This document shows positions 9,901-19,828 of a DNA stretch of 64,000 nt, in pieces. The number at the start of each line of letters is the position of its first letter. Position 1 is the stretch's first letter. A program made the position numbers and the translations under genes. The stretch spans positions 7,130,001 to 7,194,000 of the forward strand of contig NC_084729.1 in the NCBI RefSeq assembly GCF_033807575.1. The letters are read 5' to 3'. The notes under the pieces are model-generated. The model made no database searches. It was not told the DNA's origin and saw only the letters and a program-made list of their open reading frames with translations. Origin of the DNA: Cydia pomonella (lineage: Eukaryota; Arthropoda; Insecta; Lepidoptera; Tortricidae).

Positions 9901-12261
9901 AGTTTAAAAGTGAGTAATGTTTTAGAGTTACGTATTGGAGGGGGTATGTTGTTCCAGCATTTCGTAGCAGAGTAGCGAAAACTGCCACGAAATGCTGCTG
10001 AACTGCCGTGTCTCGGACAGAGAAGTCGAATGCCATCTCTCATTGGACGGGAGGAGAACGACAACTTGTTAAAAAGGTAAGGTTAAAAAGTATCAGTTAT
10101 TACTATATATATATACAAAGTAATAAACAAGATGCTTCGCCTAGTATTGATCATATTGTAATTGTAACAGTTGACACAGTGACAATGCGATAGTTGTTAT
10201 TACTATTTTAAATAAATATGCACGTAATCAAATCTATCAACAGAAGCTCACGCATACGACTACAAATAACGATTCTTAACTCAGTAAAATACATATTTGC
10301 ATGTACGTAAACGTAGCTTAACATTGAGTATTTAGGTAAGGAGTACTAGGCTAAGTGCTAGGCTGGCCTCCCCTTTCTTCCGCCACTCATCACGGTTTGG
10401 TGCATGTTCCTGCTAGTCGCTGCAAAAAGCGTGAGGTCATCCCGCCATTTATTTTTGGTTTGCCTCTGTGCCAGCTAATCTACTGTGTCCTTTTGGTAGC
10501 CAATTTGGCCCACCGATCCGGGTGCATACGGCAGACGTGTTCCTCCGAACCCCACTTTAAAATTTGCTAACACAAAAAAAGTTGATCTACTCTTGTGTTC
10601 GTCCGGAACCCTACGCTGCGCTCCAAAACCCGCATTGCTGATGTTGGCAAAAAACCGCCATTATCAAATGGAACTGGGCCGGCCACGTCTATCGCATGCA
10701 TCCGGATAGGTGGGCTAACATAGCACAAGTGGATGCCGGTAGAGAAGCGTGGGCGGGGCAGGCCCAAGAGTCCCTTACTGGCCGGAGGATGCACAAAATC
10801 GGGAATTATGGAGAACCAGGAGAGCATTTGCCCAGCATTGGGACACTCAAATAGGCTAAAAAAACAACTCTTATTTACCTTGATATGGCGACTAAGGTAC
10901 TTCTTCGTCTTGCCTGCATAATTACACAGTGTACATTGGAACGGAGTCTCGTTGGTGTGAGAGTAGCCGTGGCTGACTAAAGCCCTCTTGTTGCCGAATC
11001 TCTGTAGCAAAATATTTAAGGTAATTAGCTAGGTGATTTTACTGACAAAACTTCCGTGAGACACAGACATATTATATATATTAAGGATGGGTCACTATGC
11101 GGGTCCGCGCAGAGCGAGCATACGCACGAGGCAACTTCCTCACGCACAATACGGCCAGTGTAGACGTGCCCCGGCCGAGGCGGCGTTAGGGTCGGCAACG
11201 CACTTGTGACACCTCTGGGGTTGCAGGCGTCCACAGGCTACCGTAACCGCTTACCATCAGGGGGCCGTATGCTTGTTTGCCACTGACATATATATATAAA
11301 AAAGTAGCATTTCTTTTGTGAATTCTTGTGAGATATACTAACATTAAACTAATTTTATGGTTTACAGTTACACCCAAGTGATTTAAGTATAGCGTCTAAC
11401 TTCTTGAGAGCTATTTTATTGCATGGTTCTAGGACAAATGAACCATAGTCCATTTGGCTACGAATTAGGGCATTATAGACAAGTTTTTGGCAGTAGGGAT
11501 GAGCGCCCCACCAGACCCCAGACAGGGATCGGAGCACATTAATGCCATTTTCACATTTGTCAACAACATGCTTTAAATGAGGAACACCTGTCATTTTGGA
11601 GTCAAAGAAAACACCCAGGAATTTTACACTTCTGCTGTTGGGAATAATCTGGTTCTCATAGTGGAGAACAACATTAGGAATGGAGTGGCTGCGTGTAAAA
11701 GTGACTGTGCAGCTTTTGGAGGGTGAAAGTGAAAGGCCATGTTCATCCAACCAGTCTTTGAGGTACACTAACGCCTCATTCAATCTTGTAGATGCATCAT
11801 CTACATTGTGGGCTGTGGTATAAACCACCAAGTCATCGGCATATTGCAGAATGTTGCAGAAGGGGAGGACAGATTGCTCAACATCAAATGTATAAAGATT
11901 ATATAGAAGAGGACTGAGGACGGAGCCCTGGGGAAGGCCTTGTCATTGGCAAAATCCCTCCTGCCAAAACACAAGAGGGGAAAGCCAGGAAAAAAAAAAA
12001 AAAAAAAAAGTGATTTAAGTCACTTAGGTGACATGTTTCGGAGAGCCAACACTAACCTCGGAGTCTCCGAGCCCTAGGCTCTCCGAAACATGTCACGCGA
12101 GTAACTAAAAACACGTGAGTATAACCTGTAAATGATAAAATTTGTTGAATATAACCCTACTATAAAATTGTACATACCTTCGGACACAAATCACACTTGT
12201 ATGCCAAATTTTTACTTTTTCCAGTTTTTTTGGCATTTCCAATCTTGTTGACCAAACTCAT
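6951..12261 (-). CDS. C2H2 zinc-finger protein, 3' end missing
   Basis: Four coding exons on the minus strand join with consistent phase: 12178-12261 (start ATG, ends phase 0), 10879-11001, 7810-7906 (ends phase 1) and 6951-7034 (ends phase 1). The ATG opens MSLVNKIGNAKKTGKSKN, a basic stretch. Cys and His pairs then give fingers in order: CDLC (completed by the second exon, SHGYSH), CTLC..HIK, CEVCGKAF..HMLVH and CGICEKAF..HKLIH. A canonical TGEKP linker is built across the 7810/7034 splice junction. The arrangement suggests a nuclear sequence-specific DNA-binding protein. A 5' untranslated exon probably ends at a donor near 13413. The last visible exon ends in a good donor (gtaagt), and no downstream exon with a stop was found. 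Intron 1 holds a poly-A-tailed insertion. The specific orthologue was not recognised. Confidence 0.8.
7202..7737. mobile_element. GC-rich foldback MITE, composite
   Basis: The right part (about 7540-7735) carries the arm of the GGCGGGTCCACACAG family, ending GTGTGGACCCGCCTAA. The left part (7202-7320) has related words (TTTCCTCGCGCGGCAAAC) but is rearranged, and the middle 7330-7520 is AT-rich. It is probably two damaged copies or one copy with an insertion, inside an intron of the zinc-finger gene. Confidence 0.5.
8139..8303. mobile_element. MITE, copy 1 of a two-copy family
   Basis: Begins ATTAGGGTTGGCACAACT, contains GTCAACCCTAAATAGCCGAA and ends GACAGCGCTTCAGGGACGAA read on the minus strand. 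An inverted copy lies at 38278-38440. Copy length is about 160 bp. Internal short repeats (AGGGTTG/CAACCCT) suggest a foldback element. Confidence 0.6.
8546..8850. mobile_element. Foldback MITE, 'CAAAGAGAATTAAGAAG' family, copy 1
   Basis: The left end CAAAGAGAATTAAGAAGACC is followed by GAGTGCTCACTCCATAC and a long self-complementary body with words such as CTCAACGATTTTCCGCTAAT and CCGCGACATCTATTGTC. The right end is truncated. Other copies: 18421-18651, 27121-27535 and 40263-40650. Confidence 0.75.
9840..10064 (-). pseudogene. LINE reverse-transcriptase C-terminal fragment
   Basis: Minus-strand reading gives RHGSSAAFRGSFRYSATKCW and NNIPPPIRNSKTLLTFKLK, the typical C-terminal block of a LINE reverse transcriptase where a Trp-Asn-x-(I/L)-Pro phrase precedes a basic helix. 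Only this end remains. To its left (9340-9800) lies AT-rich sequence that starts like a LINE tail. Confidence 0.65.
10595..10850 (+). pseudogene. LINE C-terminal fragment
   Basis: One plus frame reads KWNWAGHVYRMHPDRWA and continues into a basic Gly/Arg-rich tail, followed by 'catttgcccagcattgggac'. This is the standard C-terminal end of a LINE reverse transcriptase in Lepidoptera. It abuts the 10879-11001 zinc-finger exon and opposes it in direction. Confidence 0.65.
11355..11945 (-). pseudogene. LINE reverse-transcriptase fragment (jockey-like)
   Basis: Minus-strand translation shows GLPQGSVLSPLLYNLYTFD, then the catalytic box QYADDLVVYT, then HGLSLSPSKS and VKFLGVFFD, which are the palm and thumb blocks of a non-LTR reverse transcriptase. 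It covers roughly the last third of the domain and is open for about 190 codons. The endonuclease and N-terminal domains are absent. It lies inside a poly-A-tailed insertion (11389-12009) that reads in the opposite direction. Confidence 0.8.
11376..12020 (+). mobile_element. Poly-A-tailed retro-insertion with 13-bp target duplication
   Basis: The direct repeat AAGTGATTTAAGT occurs at 11376-11388 and 12008-12020. The second copy directly follows a 20-base A run (11990-12009), so the last two A's are shared. Poly-A plus target duplication marks an RNA-mediated insertion whose sense strand is plus. The LINE reverse-transcriptase frame inside is on the minus strand, so the copied RNA was antisense to it. 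Confidence 0.7.
12015..12110. repeat. Short inverted repeat
   Basis: CACTTAGGTGACATGTTTCG...GGCTCTCC pairs with GGAGAGCC...CGAAACATGTCACG around a 25-base centre. Its role is unknown. It lies directly beside the retro-insertion, in an intron of the minus-strand zinc-finger gene. Confidence 0.6.
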
Positions 12262-12938
12262 GTTCAACTGTAAAAATTACATTAAAATAGACTTATTATA
12301 ATAGAAATATTAATGTGTACAATCAAAACCCACAACATGTAAATATTCATAACCCATTAAATATAGAAAGAGAGAAAGAAAATAAATTGTGTATAGTAAT
12401 TCCCAAAAATTATATGTAGTAATTCTGTAGAGCGGTCACCATGATACAGGCCTAGCCTAGTATTAGACCACTGAATTAGTAATGTATCTTCATTCTTAAA
12501 ATTTTATTTTTAAATTTTTTATTCACAAATTTCACAATGCTTACAATATTGCTAAAAGCCATTAAAACACTTTTATTATTAATATTGAAAGGGATTTTAA
12601 AGATATTATGTGAAGGCAATTTTTTTTGCAAATGATGTACTTGTAGAGAATTCTAGCAACAAGTCAAGAAGTCAGTGCCACATAAGAATTGTGTCACATA
12701 GAAGCAAAGCCAGCAAAATCAACATTTTTACCTGTGTATATTGCTGATTTTGCATATATGATATACAGTGTAAACTCCTAATAATGAAACTTGATACAGT
12801 GAACTTTTGGTTACCTTTCATAGTATAAAATACTTCTTTTTTTTTACTCAACTTATAACAAGTTTTTGTTACAAATTTTGGTCCCTTGAGATTCTTAATA
12901 AACAGTTTCAACTGTATTTGATTACTGACAGTTACAAA

Positions 12939-13082
12939 TAGGCGGCTCCACACAGAGCGAGCATACGCGCGATGCGAGGCAATTTCATTACGCAAAAAAC
13001 GGCCGTGGCACGTCTACACTGGCCGTTTTGCGCATGAGGAAATTGCCTCGCGCGTATGCTCGCTCTGTGTGGACCCGCCTAA
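12939..13082. mobile_element. Foldback MITE, 'GGCGGGTCCACACAGAG' family, short copy
   Basis: Ends are TAGGCGGCTCCACACAGAGC and GCTCTGTGTGGACCCGCCTA. The centre is reduced compared with the 4959 copy, giving about 144 bp. It lies in the presumed 5' intron of the minus-strand zinc-finger gene. Confidence 0.8.
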
Positions 13083-13412
13083 TTAATCCTTTTATATGAA
13101 GCTAAGACCTACTGTTTAAACGGCATCCTTGGTTTCAAATGTATAAGGGTCAATTCCTGACTATTTACTGTCAAAAACAATTGTTACGTTACTTCGACTA
13201 ATAATAATTGCGATAGAATCTTCAGAACATTTTGCATAGATTATAGAGGGTAGGATGTTTGGAGATAATGTTAAATTTGCAAAATGCAATTTACCTACAG
13301 CTACTAACCTATGAATTTACTTATACATAAACCGCGATGGAATAAGATTTATTTATAAAAAAATAGTGGTGATGCACATGAAATACGAGACTAAAAATAA
13401 TATTCTTACTTA

Positions 13413-13847
13413 CCAGATAACATCGATTTTATGTTAACATTTAACTTTTGTAGTTGACAAACCGTGTGTAGTTTTACAATATTTAGCCTTATAGGTATTA
13501 ATTAAATAACGCTTGCATAGTAATAAGGATCATTAACTCAATATAATATTTGTTTTTGTTTTGACTGATTGATTTGATTGAAAGATTGAATTGAAACGAA
13601 TGAAATATTGAATGAATATTGATTTGACAGTTACAACCTGTGTTTTCATGACTGTCCAACTTATGTCCAGCAATGCCCAGCACAGTACTGAACGATCTCG
13701 TAAAGTATTTTAGGTGTAGCAACACTTGCACTGACATTTTAATTTTTTAATTTATCTGTCTTTTGCGCTGCGGTGACTTTAGCCACCACTTAGCATCACA
13801 TTAGCATCAAATAATTTCCAATAAAGTTCTTAGAGTAACTACAAACT
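13413..13847. promoter_or_regulatory. Shared upstream region of two divergent zinc-finger genes
   Basis: About 435 bp separate a good minus-strand donor (gtaagtaag read leftward from 13412, probably ending a 5' untranslated exon) from the ATG of the plus-strand gene at 13848. A compact head-to-head arrangement like this suggests a bidirectional promoter. No TATA box or specific factor site was identified with confidence. Confidence 0.45.
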
Positions 13848-15782
13848 ATGTCGTTATTTTACACAAACCGAGAAGTGCGAATGATAAATGATAGAAAGCG
13901 GAAGAAAGAAATATCCGACGCAGGCGATGAAGAAGTGTTAGGGCAGATGTATTCCTGCGATTTTTGTACGGACGAATATGATAGTGAAACGGAGCTGCAC
14001 GTTCACAGGAAGGTTAAACATCGCGAACAGGTGGCTAAAATACTAACTGAAGATATAAGCTGCAAGGTAAATATGCATAAGTACCCATCATACCCCAAAC
14101 TGGAAATTGCAGTCCTCACTTCATTAAGCTAAAAGTTGTAACATTTCCCTGTTTATACATTTTAGAGGTTGTAACGTTTGTGAGAAATAACCGGATCCGG
14201 ATTCTGTCCTAGACATCTATCAGAAAGGTCCCTATTATAGCGCAATCAAAATTAATAATAAAATATCCAACTCTTTAAAAACAATAGGAAAACTTAATAT
14301 TTTTGTAAACTCATTGAAAAATAGAGAAATATTATTACTTAGAATCAGGGTTTATGAACGATGATATTTGAAATATAGCTATATAATTTAAATAACAATT
14401 TGTAGATTTTTAAAATAAAATAGTATAGATTTCTTTTATTAGTAAGTAAACACACAAATAGTCAATAAACATACATAAAACAAAACATAGTGAAAATTAA
14501 AGTGCTCACCTCAGCATGTTGTTAGCGACTTCCAGCGCTGATCTTCCGCTGAGATCATCAAGTGAGAAATTTTTATATTTAAGATTTAGTGGATACTGTA
14601 AAGTACGTGATTAGCTATGCAATAGCAGAGCCCATGAGATACTGTAAATTTATTTATAAGAATTGTATGAATACCATGGTTGTAATAATAAATTTGCACT
14701 ATTATAACACAACAAGAATCAACAGCTTTCAAATCCATGCCTGGATATCCTGGATATTGGAACCACATTTTTTGCGTAATTAGTATGATTGTGAACTAGG
14801 GTGACAATATAGAGTCAGACCAAGCTAAGTTGGCAGTGATTTTGAGAGCCCAGCCTGTGCGAGTGGTTAGTAAACATCATAATTTCATAGTAGTTTGACA
14901 TTTAAAATAACGCACTGTCTGAGCTGTCAAAATCGCTACCAACTTATCTTGCTATGACTCCCTCTTTTACAGTAAGTGGAACTGTATCATGTTTTCAATG
15001 TATATAATATATCCCTATTTTCCCAGATATGCATCAGCCAACACAAAGACTTTGAGGAACTGTTAAAACACACAAAATCTACTCATCTCTTGAGCTCTGA
15101 AGACGCCGAGCATGTTCACCGCGAGATCTTCATCTGCGACATCTGCAACCGGATGTATTTCAACAAGAAGATGCTGGAGGTCCACACGCAATACATGCAT
15201 GACCCCGTACACAAGTACAAACTCTCCGGATCATGCCCCAAGTGCAACAAACAAATCCAGATCAAACATGTCTGGTTTCATTTTCAACGTCACCTTATCC
15301 AAAGCGTTGCTTGTTGCCAAATATGTTTAAAAAAGTGTAAAAACCGGGCAGACTTACAGGAACATCTCAGAACACATCCAAATTACTACCATTGTACGCT
15401 CTGTGGTTACGAAAGTAAAGTTAAAGAAAGTTTTACGGCGCATATGCAAGCGCATAACAGCAATTTGCATGAAAGTGGAAACATAGCGATAGATGAGAGT
15501 ATATTGTGGAAATGCTTTGCTCCGAGAAAGAATGCGAAGAAGAGCACTTGTAGTATGGGCATTAAAGGTCTGTGTTTAAATGATTTATTTGTGTGTGTGT
15601 TATGTAGAGGGCTATGTAAGGAAAAGGAGAAAGCAGCACACATTGCCAAGTATCATTTGGTGGATATAGTGGCTACGAAGAAACGGTATATGTGTGTGTG
15701 CGGTGAACAGTTTTTTAACAATGTGTTGTTGAAACATCATGTGTTTAAGTTGAAAGGAGAACACAAGGTTTGTGACGCGTAG
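13848..15782 (+). CDS. C2H2 zinc-finger protein, two exons, 324 aa
   Basis: Exon 1 is 13848-14066 (73 codons, donor AAG|gtaaat) and exon 2 is 15027-15782 (251 codons plus TAG, acceptor ttttcccag), both phase 0. The N-terminus is basic (DRKRKKE), a possible nuclear signal. C2H2-type fingers appear in order: CDFC..HRKVKH (residues 37-58), CISQ..H partial, CDICNRMY..HTQYMH, CPKC..HFQRH, CQIC..HLRTH, CTLCGYES..HMQAH, CVLC..HIAKYH and a final CVCGEQF..H. Linkers are not TGEKP-like and spacing is irregular, which resembles dispersed-finger regulators more than tandem KRAB-type arrays. The start is the first ATG after the divergent promoter. The 960-bp intron contains a MITE (14816-14966). The specific orthologue was not recognised. 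Confidence 0.85.
14067..15026 (+). other. Intron of the 13.8 kb zinc-finger gene
   Basis: AT-rich, non-coding. It contains one foldback MITE (14816-14966) that starts AGTCAGACCAAGCTAAGTTG; relatives are at 51675-51815 and 58452-58562. Nothing else was recognised. Confidence 0.6.
14816..14966. mobile_element. Foldback MITE, 'CAGACCAAGCTAAGTTGGCA' family
   Basis: The left arm has AGACCAAGCTAAGTTGGCAG followed by TGATTTTGA. The right arm is the degraded reverse complement (TCAAAATCGCTACCAACTTA). The same arms frame 51675-51815 and, as a right half, 58452-58562. Confidence 0.7.
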
Positions 15783-16980
15783 TATAAGTATATTCCTCTA
15801 GTCGCCCACCTTATACGCAAGGCCCGGAGGACGGGAGCAAAAATGCACTTTTCCTAGTGCTTAATTAAATATCATAATAAGAACTTAAATAAGGTTCACC
15901 ATCATGTATTTGTACATAATTATATGTATTAGTCTATCTTTTATACATTATATAAGTAGTAGTATTTAACTATTTATATATTTTTAATATTATTTGACTT
16001 CACGTTTAATTTTTTCCTTATTATTTGTTATTATTTTTTCCTGCACCAACATGTTTGACCCAATGGTTGACTGGTAGAGAATGCCTTTTGGCATTAAGTT
16101 CGCCATTTGTACATTTTTCTTTATGTGTGCAATAAAGTTTAAATAAATAAATAAATAAATATCAACTATTCTATCGACATCCATACAAACAAATTTTGAT
16201 CCAGAAATTTATTGATCAAACTCAGAGTCAAAGTCAAAAAGTCAATAGGTCATCAGGCTTACATTATATATTATTTCAGTGAACTATAATTTACATACAA
16301 TATTATCATACTCACGGGAATGATCGTAATAGTAAAATAAGAGTGACAGTTCTAAAAAGATACTTTTCTCATAACTTCAAACCTTTTTCATGTCATATTT
16401 GCTTATCGCAATTATAAACAACCGGTCTCTGACATTGACTCAAGTCAATCAGTTTAAATATCGTCCAAAAGTTGAAAGTGCACTTGTCACGATTACGTTT
16501 ACATCCTTAAGGTAAAGTTATTCACAATAAATATCAGAATGTGTTGAAGAAAAACGTTTGCGTTTCATCTTTAAAACTATGAAAATTACATAAAATATTT
16601 AAAAAATACAAACAGTTCCTTTTAATTTTGTTTACAACTATAACATTTCCGAATTTTGGTGGTCCAGTACATCGTGCTTTTTTATCGACATCGACTTATA
16701 AAATGTGTGTCCTCTCACTATATTGAGACGTCAACACATAATTTCTCCCGTCATCCGGGCTTTGCTTATAAGAAATATTAGGGACCGTGCGCGTTGGAGG
16801 GTCTGCCATCTTGTGGCCTGAATCGGAACAAGAAACATCACATTTACGCCTCGCGCCAAAAATCTGACGGCTCCTGTGCTGCCTCCTACAGTTAATGGAC
16901 GCTCCCTTTAATATGGGCAATTAATTCAAATTAAAACGTAAGAAAATAGGAATGAATTTTTGATTTTAATATGAATGTGT
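15783..16980. other. Downstream flank of the zinc-finger gene
   Basis: Holds a LINE 3' tail on the plus strand (about 16050-16160: 'ctggtagagaatgcc', then a (TAAA) repeat), which also carries an AATAAA at 16131, and a MITE at 16783-16920. The rest is AT-rich and unrecognised. Confidence 0.5.
16783..16920. mobile_element. MITE, 'GGGACCGTGCGCGTTGGAGG' family
   Basis: Begins GGGACCGTGCGCGTTGGAGG, continues GTCTGCCATCTTG, and ends near TTAATGGACGCTCCCT. An inverted, longer copy lies at 45556-45775, which begins AGGGAGCGTGCATGAACTAT. Confidence 0.65.
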
Positions 16981-16999
16981 TAACTTTTTCGACGCCATG

Positions 17000-18300
17000 T
17001 CAAACACAAAAGCTGTCATTCAAGAGGCCACGTCAGTGAAAAACTGGCTGCCCTGTGAAGTTTGTTAACTTAATACGCCAATTCCATGATAACATGGTGG
17101 CTAAAGTTCGACACGAAGAAAACTTCGCAGAATCTTTTCCAGTCACATGCGGTGTAAAGCAGGTATGTGTCTTGGCGCCCACTCAGTTTGCGTTATACTT
17201 TGCTGCTATATTGAAAGATGCAACAAAAACCTGTAACGAACTTATAGAAATAAAATCGAGAACAGATAAATCTATTTTTGACCTGTCTCGTTTTAGAGCC
17301 AAGCGTCAAATTAGTAAACTTTTCATAATGGAAATGCTATACGCAGATGACGTTTGCCTTATGGCGGACTCTGCAGAAGCCCTTCAGTCTTACGTGGATT
17401 CCCTTAATACTTCATGCCGGCAGTTTGGTTTAGTTATAAGTGTGACGAAGACACAGGTTCTGGTGCAAACGCCTAGGGGTTGTCACATAGAACACACAGG
17501 GAAGTCAGTTACCTGGGAAGTCAGCTTCGGAACGACAATAGCCTGTCGTCCGAAATACCATCCAGGATAGCCAATGCACCCGCAGCATTTGGAAAACTAA
17601 ACAACCTGTTTGGCGATCACATGACCTTAAATTAACAACCAAAATTATGGTCTATAAGGCCATAGTCATACCCACTCTTCTGTATGCCGCAGAAACCTGG
17701 TGCTGCTACAAAGCAGATATTAAAAGGCTAGATTCATTCCATCTACGCTGTCTTCGCTCAATTCTGCGCATAAAGTGGCAAGACAAGATACCGAACACGG
17801 AAGTCCTCCGTCGCGTCAAGATGCACCAACTGAGGTGGGGTGGCCACGTTGTGCGTATGAGTAATAACAGATTACCCAAAGCAGTATTCTACTCAGAACT
17901 CTCCAGCGGAAAGAGGAAACAGGGGGGTCAGTACTTGCGCCATAAAGACGTCCTCAAGCGTCACCTGACCACTTGAGGTATACCGAGTGATTCCTGGGAG
18001 AAACTGGCGATGCATAGAAGGGAATGCCGCGCAACTGTTCATAAAAAAGTAGAGCAATACGAGCAGCGGCGCCTGGAAAACCTGGATGCCAAGCGCCATT
18101 TCCGCAAAACGCGTTCGAGGCCTTCGTATACCTATACCTACAACCCAGCTGGCCAGCTTCATTGCGCACCATGTGATCGCATTTTCAAAACCAAATTTGA
18201 CTTTGCAAGTCATATTAGAGCGTTCCATGTTTCCGAATAAAAACTGTTGAAGGAGTCGGAGTCGTCGTATACGGCGAGGAGGACTATATATATGATCGTA
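17000..18300 (+). pseudogene. Degraded LINE with reverse transcriptase and C-terminal finger
   Basis: Pieces in the same direction read as one damaged non-LTR polyprotein: FVNLIRQFHDNMVAKVRH and GVKQVCVLAPTQFALYF, the catalytic box MLYADDVCLMADSAEAL, then (after frame breaks near 17520-17645) LLYAAETWCCYKADIKRLDS, IKWQDKIPNTEVL and QLRWGGHVVRMS, and finally a C2H2-like motif CAPCDRIFKTKFDF..HIRAFH ending with TAA at 18240. The Val in GVKQV replaces the usual Gly. A stop at 17568, another at 17974 and frame shifts show it is dead. A 3' tail with 'cggcgaggaggac' follows. Confidence 0.8.
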
Positions 18301-18420
18301 ATATGATAAGATTCATACTGGCCATGTCTTATCCAACCTCAACATTGGCAGAATCTTCAACACTTTGATGGAGCCTTAAGGGCCTCCGCTAGCTGACGCG
18401 GACGCCCGCCGCGTACTAAG

Positions 18421-18651
18421 TAAGCGTAGGAGATGAAAATTGAGTTCCGGTTACTCTAACTCTAACTAGTTATAATATTAGCGGAAAATCGTTGAGCATT
18501 AGACTTTTTGTTTGCCGCGACATCTATTGTCGAGTAGCAGTAGTGAGAGTTCCACTACTTGACGCTAGATGTAGAATACGAAAATAATAGTATTGTTGGT
18601 AACAAAACCGTTGTATGGAGTGAGCACTCTTGGTCTTCATAATTCTCTTTG
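18421..18651. mobile_element. Foldback MITE, 'CAAAGAGAATTAAGAAG' family, copy 2
   Basis: Inverted relative to the 8546 copy. It ends CACTCTTGGTCTTCATAATT then CTCTTTG. It shares the body words CGTTGAGCATTAGACTTTTT and CCGCGACATCTATTGTCGAG. It is truncated on the left, next to the dead LINE. Confidence 0.75.
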
Positions 18652-18960
18652 GTTTGAACACAGGCAACATATAGCGCGATCCACGTGAGCTGTCAAACTA
18701 AGAGCAATATTCCACAGACATTATATCTCTACTACAATCGACTCATTGATATATTATGTAGTAAGGACCGCATGAAGCATATAAGGCATTGTTAAATGCG
18801 CCAGCATTTTTATTTGTACTAGAGATAATATATTTTTATTATACATAAAATAATTAACAATCATATCACCGGTTTTTATTTCTCCACACTTTTTTCACTA
18901 AGGTAGTATAGTACAAGCATCTTCAATAATATGTTCACAAAGAAGGCCGCAAAAATTTCA

Positions 18961-19092
18961 GAGGGCCTACCGCGAAAATCGAAATTCGTCAATTGCGGGC
19001 ATTTTTCTCTGTCACTCTAATCACGTCTTAGTGAGAGTAAAAGAGAAAGATCCTCGCAATTTACGAATTTCGGTTTTCGCGGTAGGCCCTCA
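18961..19092. mobile_element. Foldback MITE, 'GGGCCTACCGCGAA' family, copy 1
   Basis: About 130 bp. GGGCCTACCGCGAAAATCGA pairs with its reverse complement near 19070-19090, and an inner arm CTCTGTCACTCTAAT pairs loosely across the centre. Relatives: 19379-19828 (interrupted), 33503-33612, 54361-54483 and 56454-56584. Confidence 0.8.
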
Positions 19093-19378
19093 GACACGAT
19101 CTTATTTGTAGACCTATATTTTACAAATTTTGCGGCCTTCGAAGAGTAACATAACCACAAGGCAGAGGCGCATAGACTCAACTTGTCTGTATTCGCTCCG
19201 TGTGTGACTGTGGCGCCGCCCTAGTAGGTTTGGGACATTTTGCCTATTTGATAGTTCGCAACTTCGCAGCAGCCAAGCAGTATGAAGATGACGTCCCACG
19301 AAGTTATTATTTCCATATCGTGCGTTGGAGTAGCTTGGATTTCCCCCACCACCAACTTCGCATATATCCAATAATTAG

Positions 19379-19828
19379 AGGACCTATCGCGAACCACGTT
19401 CGACTTGTCTCTGTCACACTTACGTACGAATTAACAAGTGCGACAGATAGGCAACGCGTCGAACGTTGTCTGCGGTAGCAAAGAGAATTTGAAATAGAGG
19501 TGTATTGTCGAAAAAAAAAACTTTGTAGCGACGTAAATTTACTGCCCTCTTTCGACACTATCAAAAAGTGGCGCCATCTTACCGGGCACTACTTAAAGGT
19601 TATGGCGCCGTCGCTCGAAACGATGCTGCTATACCTTTGGCCTTTGCTATTAGATGACTCCACTTATTGACATTTAACAAATTGAACACATATCAGTGAA
19701 GAAAAATAAGGATCAAAGTCAAATTGAGTTCTACGTTTTAATTATGTGTCGAAAGATGGCAGTAAATTTACGTCTATACAAAGTTTTTTTTACAATACAC
19801 CTCTATTTCAAATTCTCTTTGGCGGTAG
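19379..19828. mobile_element. 'GGGCCTACCGCGAA' MITE interrupted by another MITE
   Basis: The outer MITE runs from AGGACCTATCGCGAACCACG to 19478 and resumes after 19821. The inserted element (19479-19821, 343 bp) begins CAAAGAGAATTTGAAATAG and ends with its reverse complement. GCGGTAG is present on both sides (19472-19478 and 19822-19828), which fits a 7-bp target duplication. Confidence 0.75.
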
